A stretch of 64,000 bases of DNA from [Mycobacterium] stephanolepidis. GTDB taxonomy: Bacteria > Actinomycetota > Actinomycetes > Mycobacteriales > Mycobacteriaceae. A program made the translations under genes and the position numbers. This document shows positions 55,807 to 64,000 of the stretch, one piece after another; the first letter of the stretch is position 1; every line of letters starts with the position of its first letter. The DNA is taken from contig NZ_AP018165.1 in assembly GCF_002356335.1 (NCBI RefSeq), positions 3,224,001-3,288,000 on the forward strand, given 5' to 3'. Below the pieces are notes generated by a model. That model saw nothing but the letters and a program-made list of their open reading frames with translations. It did not search any database and had not been told where the DNA came from.

Positions 55807-57705
55807 GTGACTGACATCGACGCGTCCATGAGCCGGACTCGTGAACGGCTCATCTTCGCTGCCATTCTGTTGACGATCACCGTGGTGTACCTCTGGGACA
55901 GAGGCCATAACGGGTGGTCCAACACCTTCTATGCGGCAGCCGTGCAATCAGGCAGTGAAAGCTGGAAGGCTTGGTTCTTCGCCGGCTTCGATCCGCAGAA
56001 CTACGTGACGGTCGACAAGCCCGCGGGTGGTTTGTGGTTGATGGGATTGTCCGCCAGGATCTTTGGCTTTTCCAGCGCCAGCATGCTGATCCCGCAGGCC
56101 ATCCTCGCGATCGTCAGCGCCGCACTTATTCGCGCGACGGTACGGCGGCAGGCCGGACCGTGCGCCGGCCTGCTCGCGGCGGCCCTGTTCGCTCTCATCC
56201 CGGTGGTCTCGGTGATGTTCCGGCATTCCAATCCCGACGCACCCATGGTGTTTGGCATGGTGGTGGCCGCATACTTCACCACGCGTGCAATCGATTCCGA
56301 GCGCTCACGCAGTGCCGCCGGCTGGCTGGCGCTCGCCGGTGCCGGTATCGGGTTCGCGTTCCTGTGCAAGACACTCGAAGGTCTACTCGTGGCTCCGGCT
56401 CTCCTCCTGGCCTACTTGGTGTCCGCGAAATGGCCGTGGAAGACAACGCTTCTACACCTGCTGGGTGCGGCCGGTGCTCTCTTGGCCGCGTCGGGTTGGT
56501 GGATGGCCGCCGTCGCGCTGACCCCGGCGGCCAGTCGCCCCTACGTCGACAACTCCACCGACAACAGTGAATGGACGCTGGCGGTTGGTTACAACGGCCT
56601 GGACCGCCTGCTCGGCGACAACTCGAACGGGATGGGCGGCGGCCGGGGAAGTGGCCCCTCGTTCTCGGGTACCCCGGGCATCTTCCGACTGTTCCAGGAC
56701 ACCCAGGCCGATCACATCGCATGGCTGCTTCCCACGGCGTTCATCGCGCTGATCCTCGGACTGGTCATCGTCAGCAGAACGCCGCAGACCGCGGGCTGGT
56801 TGGGCCGCCTGCGCACGATCACCACCCACCCCGCGGGAGCGGGCCTGGTTTTGTGGGGCACCTGGATGGTGTCCAACTACGTGATCCTCAGTTACATGGC
56901 CAAACAATTTCACCCCTATTACACCTCGGCCATGGCCCCCGCCATCGCCGGTTCACTGGCCATCGGCACGGTGCTGTTGTGGCGACATCGGTCCGGGCGC
57001 ATCGGCAGGTTCGGGCTGAGCGCGCTCACGCTCAGTGCCACCGTCATGGCCTTCGTACTACTGCGGCGCATACCCACCTGGCTGCCCGGGCTGCGCTGGC
57101 TTCTGCTGATCGGCGGAATCGTCGCGGCCGTTGCCCTCGCCCTTGGCGCACTCGAGCGTAACGCGCGCCTGCGCTATGCCATTGCCACACTGGCCCTTGC
57201 AGTTTCGTTGGGAGGCTCGATCGCGTTCACCATCGCCAATGTGACCACCCCGAAGGTCGGGGGGCTCTCGACGTCCGGCCCGGCGATCGCCAATGAGGAG
57301 AAGTTCGGCGGCCAGGCACCCACGCCGCTGGACCCGGCACTGGCCGCGTTGATCAAGGATTCAGACGCCAGATGGCCGGTGGCGACCACCAATACCCGCA
57401 CCGCCGCTCCCATTCAGTTGGAGACCAACGCACCCGTGATGGCGATCGGCGGATTCTCCGGCCGTGACAACCCCATCACCCTGCAGCAGTTCATCGATTA
57501 CACGCAGGATGGCACCGTCCAGTTCTATGCCGAGTCCGTCAAGGATAAGGACAAAGACAAGGAGCAGGACAAACCGCAACCGCAGAAGGATGGCGACACC
57601 AAGCGGGTGGCCGATGACGTCCAAAAGTGGGTCGAAACCCACTTCTCCTCAAAGGATTACGGCGACCTACGAGTATTCGATCTGTCGGTTCCGCCGAAAC
57701 CCTAG
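55807..57705 (+). CDS. GT39-family (ArnT/YkcB-like) membrane glycosyltransferase
   Basis: A 632-residue polytopic protein with about 11-13 hydrophobic helices and an extracytoplasmic C-terminal domain. The early loop contains YVTVDKPAGGLWLMG with Asp70, the conserved GT-C acidic residue, and RHSNPDAPMVFGM further on. The C-terminal GGFSGRDN and LQQFIDYTQDGTVQFY segments match YkcB-type enzymes. A very charged insert (KDKDKDKEQDK, PQPQKDGDTK) lies near residues 580-600. Such enzymes move sugars from polyprenyl phosphates to cell-surface acceptors. GTG at 55807. No companion GT2 gene is beside it. Confidence 0.85.
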   Translation: MTDIDASMSRTRERLIFAAILLTITVVYLWDRGHNGWSNTFYAAAVQSGSESWKAWFFAGFDPQNYVTVDKPAGGLWLMGLSARIFGFSSASMLIPQAILAIVSAALIRATVRRQAGPCAGLLAAALFALIPVVSVMFRHSNPDAPMVFGMVVAAYFTTRAIDSERSRSAAGWLALAGAGIGFAFLCKTLEGLLVAPALLLAYLVSAKWPWKTTLLHLLGAAGALLAASGWWMAAVALTPAASRPYVDNSTDNSEWTLAVGYNGLDRLLGDNSNGMGGGRGSGPSFSGTPGIFRLFQDTQADHIAWLLPTAFIALILGLVIVSRTPQTAGWLGRLRTITTHPAGAGLVLWGTWMVSNYVILSYMAKQFHPYYTSAMAPAIAGSLAIGTVLLWRHRSGRIGRFGLSALTLSATVMAFVLLRRIPTWLPGLRWLLLIGGIVAAVALALGALERNARLRYAIATLALAVSLGGSIAFTIANVTTPKVGGLSTSGPAIANEEKFGGQAPTPLDPALAALIKDSDARWPVATTNTRTAAPIQLETNAPVMAIGGFSGRDNPITLQQFIDYTQDGTVQFYAESVKDKDKDKEQDKPQPQKDGDTKRVADDVQKWVETHFSSKDYGDLRVFDLSVPPKP

Positions 57706-57713
57706 CGGCAGCT

Positions 57714-59777
<2,064 letters not shown>

Positions 59778-59820
59778 CTAACCCACCCGCCCGACAGTCC
59801 CCGAACCCTACGATGGGCCC

Positions 59821-60228
59821 ATGGGCACGCATCCCATCATGTTCACCGAGGAAGATCCCGGCCTGGCAGAACTTCGCCGGCTGGCACTCGCACTGCCCGA
59901 GGCTGCCGAACAGATCTCCTGGGGCCGGCCCGTCTTCAAAGCGGGCAAGATCTTTGCGATGTTCGGCGGCAACGCCAAAGGAGACGCCAAGGGCGAGATG
60001 ATCGCCCACCCGTATTCCGTGCTGGTCAAGGTGGATGATTCCGAGCGCCCCGCGCTCCTCGAGGACGAACGCTTCTACTACCCGGCATACATGGGCCCCT
60101 ACGGCTGGCTGGGGCTCGACGTCAGCACCGCCGATGTGGACTGGGATGAGGTCGCCGAGCTGCTCGATGCTTCCTACCGATTGATCGCCACCAAGCGGCT
60201 GATCAGGTTGCTCGATCAGCGCGACTGA
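59821..60228 (+). CDS. YjbR/MmcQ-family protein
   Basis: A 135-residue protein of the YjbR (CyaY-like, MmcQ) family. Typical elements are LPEAAEQISWGRPVFKAGKIFAMF in the first half, VLVKVDDSERPALLED, YPAYMGPYGWLGLDV, and a C-terminal DEVAELLDASYRLIATKRL. Family members are often annotated as DNA-binding, but evidence is weak. The ATG at 59821 lies 6 bases after TACGAT (59809-59814), so a leaderless mRNA is likely. Divergent from ligA. Confidence 0.88.
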   Translation: MGTHPIMFTEEDPGLAELRRLALALPEAAEQISWGRPVFKAGKIFAMFGGNAKGDAKGEMIAHPYSVLVKVDDSERPALLEDERFYYPAYMGPYGWLGLDVSTADVDWDEVAELLDASYRLIATKRLIRLLDQRD

Positions 60229-60262
60229 TCCCCTACCTATCCCTACACTGTGTTTCAAAGCT

Positions 60263-61051
60263 TTGCCCATTACTCGGAGAGACAGGCTGGGGTACGAATT
60301 GTCTGTTGCTAGCAGATTATGCGGCGGCCTCGCCGTGGCCGCGTTGGCCGCAGTGGCGTTGGCCCCTTCGGCCCTGGCCGACGGTCCCCTGGTGTTTCCC
60401 GGGATGGAGATCATCCAAGGGACTCAGAGCTGCACGCTCGGGTTCGTTGACCCCGACGCACGCTTCGGCCTCACCGCGGGTCACTGCGCCATGGATACCG
60501 ATGGCCCGGTGTACGACTCGGCCGGCAATGTGATCGGCGTCCTCGTCATCGCCGGTTCCAACTTGCGAGACGGCGACCGGATCGACGGCACCAAGTACGT
60601 GATCGACTACGAGGCCATCAAATTCCGCAACGACGTCGCGATCAACGACATACTGCCCAACGGGATTCGGCTTGAGCGCGGCAGCGGAATCCAGCCGCAC
60701 ACCGGGCTGCCGGTCTGCCGCAACGGCGTCACCACCGGCGAGTCCTGCGGCACCGTCACCACGGTCAACAACGGCTGGTTCGAGATCGACGGACTACCCG
60801 CCGACCACGGCGACTCGGGCAGCCCGGTGTACTCGATCACCTCACCGGGGCATGGCGCCATCGTCGGAATCGCCCGCGGAACCACCCGCAGCGTTGAGAC
60901 CGGCGTGGTGCAAACCACCGCGATTTCCTGGTCAACCGTCGTCAATCAACTGCGAGAAGACCTGGAAAAGGCACCCGACGCTCCCCCGCCACCTGGGCAT
61001 TCACCTGCCCCGACCACACTTCCTGCACCAGAGGACGCCTCGTTCGCATAG
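60263..61051 (+). CDS. secreted trypsin-like (S1) serine protease, first of three
   Basis: A 262-residue exported protein with a signal peptide ending near ALA|DGPL. The triad is complete: His74 in TAGHC, Asp115 in VIDYEAI, and Ser185 in GDSGSP. Two Cys pairs probably form disulfides (SCTLGF with GHC; VCRNG with SCG). The C terminus is Pro-rich. It resembles M. tuberculosis Rv1815-type proteases. The start is uncertain: TTG at 60263 or TTG at 60299; both keep the signal core. It heads a run of three paralogues on this strand. Confidence 0.85.
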   Translation: MPITRRDRLGYELSVASRLCGGLAVAALAAVALAPSALADGPLVFPGMEIIQGTQSCTLGFVDPDARFGLTAGHCAMDTDGPVYDSAGNVIGVLVIAGSNLRDGDRIDGTKYVIDYEAIKFRNDVAINDILPNGIRLERGSGIQPHTGLPVCRNGVTTGESCGTVTTVNNGWFEIDGLPADHGDSGSPVYSITSPGHGAIVGIARGTTRSVETGVVQTTAISWSTVVNQLREDLEKAPDAPPPPGHSPAPTTLPAPEDASFA

Positions 61052-61143
61052 GCTCGTAGCGACACGGAGAGTCGTGCCGCGTGCTCTCCTAACACTGGTC
61101 GGGGCTTTATTGACGGTGAACGTGGCAGACAGAGAGCTACGGC

Positions 61144-61983
61144 GTGACCAGTGTCGGCGACAACGGTCGACGGACCGAACCGCGGGGACGGTTCACGGTG
61201 TGGGCCGCGGCCCTCATCGTGTTGAGCGGTCTTGGCCTTGCGAATCCGGCTGCCGCACATGCGGACCCGTTGATTTATCCGGGCATGGAGATCATCCAGC
61301 GCCCACCCGGTAAGGAATCGCTGAGCTGCACCCTCGGCTTCGTGGATCCTGTCGCACGCGTAGGTGTCACCGCCGGTCACTGTGGCGGCAACGGGCCGGT
61401 GTTCACCAGCGACGGCGTCCGTATCGGCCAGCTCGCCGTGGCCCAGTCCAACATCAAGCCCGAAGGACCGCTGTCCCGCGACGACTACCGAATCGACTAC
61501 GAGGGCATCGCCTTCGATGAGGGCGTGCCGATCAATAACGTGCTGCCCAACGGACTGCGGCTCGGAGTCGACCCGGCCGTCGTTCCCCGGGATGGTCTGG
61601 CGGTGTGCCGAGTGGGAATCACCACCGGCGAGGCGTGCGGTGCCATCGCCGGTTTCGGCAATGGCTGGTTCCTTGTCGACGGCCTGCCCGCCGATCACGG
61701 CGACTCCGGTAGTGCCGTGTACACCGTCACCTCCCCGGGCAACGCCGCCATCGTCGGCATCGTGAGCGCGCGCTTCACCGCCAATCAGACCCGCCGGGAG
61801 TCCACCGTGGCGTTGTCCTGGCCAACGGTGCAACAGCAGATCCGAAATGACATTACGGCGGCCGAGCGCCGCCCCGAGGTCGCGAGCCCCGTGGCCATCA
61901 ATCCGCAGGCTCCGCCGATGGTCCTGCCTCCTGCGCCCTCCGATGACCGCCCGTCCGGTCCCGCGAGAATGGTTGTCCCCTAG
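61144..61983 (+). CDS. secreted trypsin-like (S1) serine protease, second of three
   Basis: A 279-residue paralogue of its neighbours. Signal peptide to about residue 40 (AAAHA|DPL). Triad: His79 in TAGHC, Asp118 in RIDYEGI, Ser188 in GDSGSA. The substrate-pocket neighbourhood differs from the third copy (GDSGSAVY versus GDSGGPVY), suggesting different specificity. The tail after the domain is Pro-rich. GTG at 61144, 92 bases after the first protease gene; the third follows after 5 bases. Confidence 0.86.
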   Translation: MTSVGDNGRRTEPRGRFTVWAAALIVLSGLGLANPAAAHADPLIYPGMEIIQRPPGKESLSCTLGFVDPVARVGVTAGHCGGNGPVFTSDGVRIGQLAVAQSNIKPEGPLSRDDYRIDYEGIAFDEGVPINNVLPNGLRLGVDPAVVPRDGLAVCRVGITTGEACGAIAGFGNGWFLVDGLPADHGDSGSAVYTVTSPGNAAIVGIVSARFTANQTRRESTVALSWPTVQQQIRNDITAAERRPEVASPVAINPQAPPMVLPPAPSDDRPSGPARMVVP

Positions 61984-61988
61984 CCGTC

Positions 61989-62669
61989 ATGCGCCCGTCT
62001 TTCTGGATAACGACCATCGTCGCTGTGCTGTGCGCACTTCCCGCAGCCAACCCGGCGCCGGCACATGCCGACCCTCCGCTGGTGTATCCCGGCATGCTCA
62101 TCTACCAGGGCTCGCTGAGCTGCACGCTCGGTTACGTCGATCCCGTGCTTCGGGTGGGCATCACGGCCGGGCATTGCGTCAACGGCGACGGCATCGTTCG
62201 CAACGGAGACTTCGCGGCGATAGGACACAAGATCCTCGCCCACGACAACCGTCCCCCCGAGGGCCCGGTGTACGAGAACGAGTACACCATCGACTACGAA
62301 GCGATCTCGATCGATGACGGATTGCCCGTCAACGATGTCATGGCCAACGGTCAACGGCTCGAACGCGATGACACGGTCACTCCCGATATCGGAATGCCGG
62401 TCTGCCGCACCGGCTTCACCACGGGCGACGCGTGCGGATCGGTAACCCGACTTGGCAACGGCTGGTTCAGGTTTAACGGTCCGGTGATCGCCAAGGGCGA
62501 TTCCGGCGGCCCGGTGTACACCCATGTCGGCGACCGCACCGTGCTCGTCGGCATCATTCGCGGTTTCATGACAAGCCAGTCGGGCGATGACGTGCAGTCC
62601 TGGGCGATGTCCTGGCAGTCGGTGGTCAAGCAGCTCCGCGAGGACCGCAAGGGCCTGCTGCCCGCCTGA
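61989..62669 (+). CDS. secreted trypsin-like (S1) serine protease, third of three
   Basis: A 226-residue paralogue with a signal peptide to about AHA|DPPL (residue 27). Triad: His62 in TAGHC, Asp102 in TIDYEAI, Ser172 in GDSGGPVY, the canonical chymotrypsin-type sequence. It lacks the Pro-rich C-terminal extension of the other two. Its ATG is 5 bases after the stop of the second copy, so the pair is co-transcribed and probably translationally linked. Confidence 0.88.
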   Translation: MRPSFWITTIVAVLCALPAANPAPAHADPPLVYPGMLIYQGSLSCTLGYVDPVLRVGITAGHCVNGDGIVRNGDFAAIGHKILAHDNRPPEGPVYENEYTIDYEAISIDDGLPVNDVMANGQRLERDDTVTPDIGMPVCRTGFTTGDACGSVTRLGNGWFRFNGPVIAKGDSGGPVYTHVGDRTVLVGIIRGFMTSQSGDDVQSWAMSWQSVVKQLREDRKGLLPA

Positions 62670-62687
62670 ACCCGTAGGCTCACGCAC

Positions 62688-63509
62688 ATGAGCGACTGGA
62701 AAGCCTTCACCGTCGAGACCACTGGGCACATCGCCCAGGTCACCCTCGTCGGGCCCGGTAAGGGCAATGCGATGGGACCCGATTTCTGGCGGGAACTGCC
62801 GCTGATCTTCACCGAACTCGACGCCGACCCGGAGATACGGGCGATCGTGCTCGCGGCCGCCGGATCCCATTTCAGTTACGGGCTGGACCTGGCCGCGATG
62901 GCGGGCACCTTCATGCCGCTGCTGGCCGATAAGGCACTGGCCAAGCCGCGCACCGAGTTCCTCGACGAGATACGTCGGCTGCAGGCCTCGGTGACCGCCG
63001 TCGCAGCCTGTCGCAAGCCCGTGATCGCCGCGGTGCAGGGCTGGTGCATCGGTGGCGGCGTCGACCTGATCGCGGCCGCCGATATCAGGTATGCAAGCGC
63101 CGAGGCGAAGTTCAGTGTGCGCGAGGCCAAGGTCGCGATTGTCGCCGATATTGGCTCGCTGCATCGTCTTCCACCGATCATCGGTGACGGCCACCTGCGT
63201 GAACTGGCGTTCACCGGCAAAGACATCGATGCCACTCGGGCCGAGAAGATCGGTCTGGTCAACGACGTGTTCGACACCCCCGAGGCAACACTGGCGGCCG
63301 CCCATGCCACCGCCGCCGAGATCGCGGCCAACCCCCCGCTGGTGGTGCAGGGTGTCAAGGACGTGCTGGGCCGCGAGCGCGAGAGCGTCGTTGCCGACGG
63401 CCTCAAATACGTGTCGACCTGGAACGCCGCGTTCCTACCGTCGGAGGACTTACAGGAAGCCATCGGTGCGGTCTTCGAGAAGCGGGAACCCGACTTCAAG
63501 GGGCGCTAG
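62688..63509 (+). CDS. crotonase-family enzyme (dienoyl-CoA-isomerase-like)
   Basis: A 273-residue enoyl-CoA hydratase/isomerase. The oxyanion-hole segments are GSHFSYGLDLAAM and QGWCIGGGVDLIAAADIRY. The downstream catalytic stretch KVAIVADIGSLHRLPPIIG has the Asp seen in delta(3,5)-delta(2,4)-dienoyl-CoA isomerases rather than the hydratase Glu. The ATG at 62688 lies 7 bases after TAGGCT (62675-62680), suggesting a leaderless mRNA, separate from the protease genes. Its stop overlaps that of bluB in CTAG. Confidence 0.9.
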   Translation: MSDWKAFTVETTGHIAQVTLVGPGKGNAMGPDFWRELPLIFTELDADPEIRAIVLAAAGSHFSYGLDLAAMAGTFMPLLADKALAKPRTEFLDEIRRLQASVTAVAACRKPVIAAVQGWCIGGGVDLIAAADIRYASAEAKFSVREAKVAIVADIGSLHRLPPIIGDGHLRELAFTGKDIDATRAEKIGLVNDVFDTPEATLAAAHATAAEIAANPPLVVQGVKDVLGRERESVVADGLKYVSTWNAAFLPSEDLQEAIGAVFEKREPDFKGR

Positions 63510-64000
63510 GTCTCTCGGTAGCGGCCCCAGTGCACGGCGTCCTCCAACGGACGCCCGCTACGCCAGCCGAATCGTTCCAGATCGGGCCGCTCGGCGAACT
63601 CACGTACCGGCCCGACGCACAACCAGGCGATCGGTCTGATGTGCGTTGGCGCGCCCACTAATTCGGCCAGGAACTGTTCCTCGTAGAAGGACACCCAGCC
63701 GACACCGATCCCTTCGGTGACCGCGGCGAGCCACAGGTTCTGGATGGCGAGCACCGCCGAAAACAGGCCCGCGTCGGCAATGGTGTGCCGCCCCAGGACA
63801 TGCGGACCACCCCGGCCGTGATCGTAGGTGACCACCACCCCGGTACCGCTTTCACAGATTCCTTCAATCTTGATGGGATCAAAGGTGTTTCGCCGCTCCG
63901 CGGGAAGGCTGTCCGCGAATCGCTCACGCTGCTCGGCAACATGCGCCGCGAAGTCCTCCAGAACCTCCGACTCGCGCACCACCACGAAATCCCATGGCTG
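63506..64000 (-). CDS. bluB: 5,6-dimethylbenzimidazole synthase (BluB), N terminus outside the window
   Basis: The C-terminal 164 residues of a nitroreductase-fold flavoprotein, opening at the window edge with QPWDFVVVRE. BluB cleaves FMNH2 with oxygen to make the lower ligand of cobalamin. Supporting segments are IEGICESGTGVVVTYD, GRHTIADAGLFSAVLAIQN (the conserved D-x-G-L-F-S region) and VGWVSFYEE. Other nitroreductases remain possible, but the overall pattern is BluB. It converges on the crotonase gene, sharing CTAG. Confidence 0.85.
   Translation of the reverse strand, partial: QPWDFVVVRESEVLEDFAAHVAEQRERFADSLPAERRNTFDPIKIEGICESGTGVVVTYDHGRGGPHVLGRHTIADAGLFSAVLAIQNLWLAAVTEGIGVGWVSFYEEQFLAELVGAPTHIRPIAWLCVGPVREFAERPDLERFGWRSGRPLEDAVHWGRYRET

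Overview
The window is high-GC actinobacterial DNA. Its gene order follows the block that in Mycobacterium tuberculosis runs from about Rv2972c to ligA (Rv3014c): recG, ung, thiL, ddlA, gpsA, fbiD, ppk, mutT1, hupB, leuD, leuC, an IclR regulator, gltX, leuB, serA, ilvC-ilvN-ilvB, cfp6, doxX, lppZ, gatB, pfkA, gatA, gatC, an ACT protein and ligA. The insertions in that backbone, the lysine-rich HupB tail and the protein sequences fit a rapidly growing mycobacterium, most likely of the Mycobacteroides abscessus/chelonae group. That placement is an inference from gene order and family recognition; no search was run. No IS element, prophage or CRISPR array was seen.

Layout. 0-12 kb: DNA repair (recG, ung), a DAK2-family fatty-acid-kinase-like protein, ribosomal protein L28, a crotonase, a secreted lipase, thiL, ddlA, a trans-sulfuration PLP enzyme and gpsA. 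12-20 kb: fbiD (coenzyme F420), ppk, mutT1, hupB, leuCD with its IclR regulator, and a PPOX-fold protein. 20-28.8 kb: tRNA-Glu and tRNA-Gln beside gltX, a FAH-fold hydrolase, a TetR regulator with a DUF2236 oxygenase, an MFS carrier, leuB and serA. 28.9-33.7 kb is accessory: a four-LysM protein without a signal peptide, an MHS-type carrier, an ArsR/DUF5937 regulator, a second DUF2236 protein and a DUF2752 membrane protein. 33.8-37.5 kb: ilvBNC behind a leaderless leader peptide and a terminator. 38-46 kb is a second accessory block that looks catabolic for amines or amino acids: saccharopine-dehydrogenase-like protein, class III aminotransferase, Lrp, aldehyde dehydrogenase, MarR, flavin monooxygenase and APC permease. 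46-60 kb: doxX, lppZ, gatB, pfkA, a frameshifted carboxylesterase, two paralogous small secreted cysteine peptides, gatA, gatC, an ACT protein, a GT39 glycosyltransferase, ligA and a YjbR/MmcQ protein. 60-64 kb: three tandem secreted S1 proteases, a crotonase and a partial bluB.

How the genes fit together. Branched-chain amino acid synthesis is represented by leuC, leuD, leuB, ilvB, ilvN and ilvC. It has two visible controls: an operator between leuC and its IclR regulator, and a ribosome-mediated attenuator in front of ilvB. The indirect route to Gln-tRNA (gltX, tRNA-Gln, gatA, gatB, gatC) is fully encoded here. A recurring feature is a TANNNT -10 box placed 6-8 bases directly before the start codon. 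I found this at about 20 genes, which implies many leaderless mRNAs and settles several start codons. The most novel-looking items are the paired small secreted cysteine peptides, the LysM protein with no export signal, the triplicated S1 proteases, and the two back-to-back promoters whose -10 boxes overlap on opposite strands.
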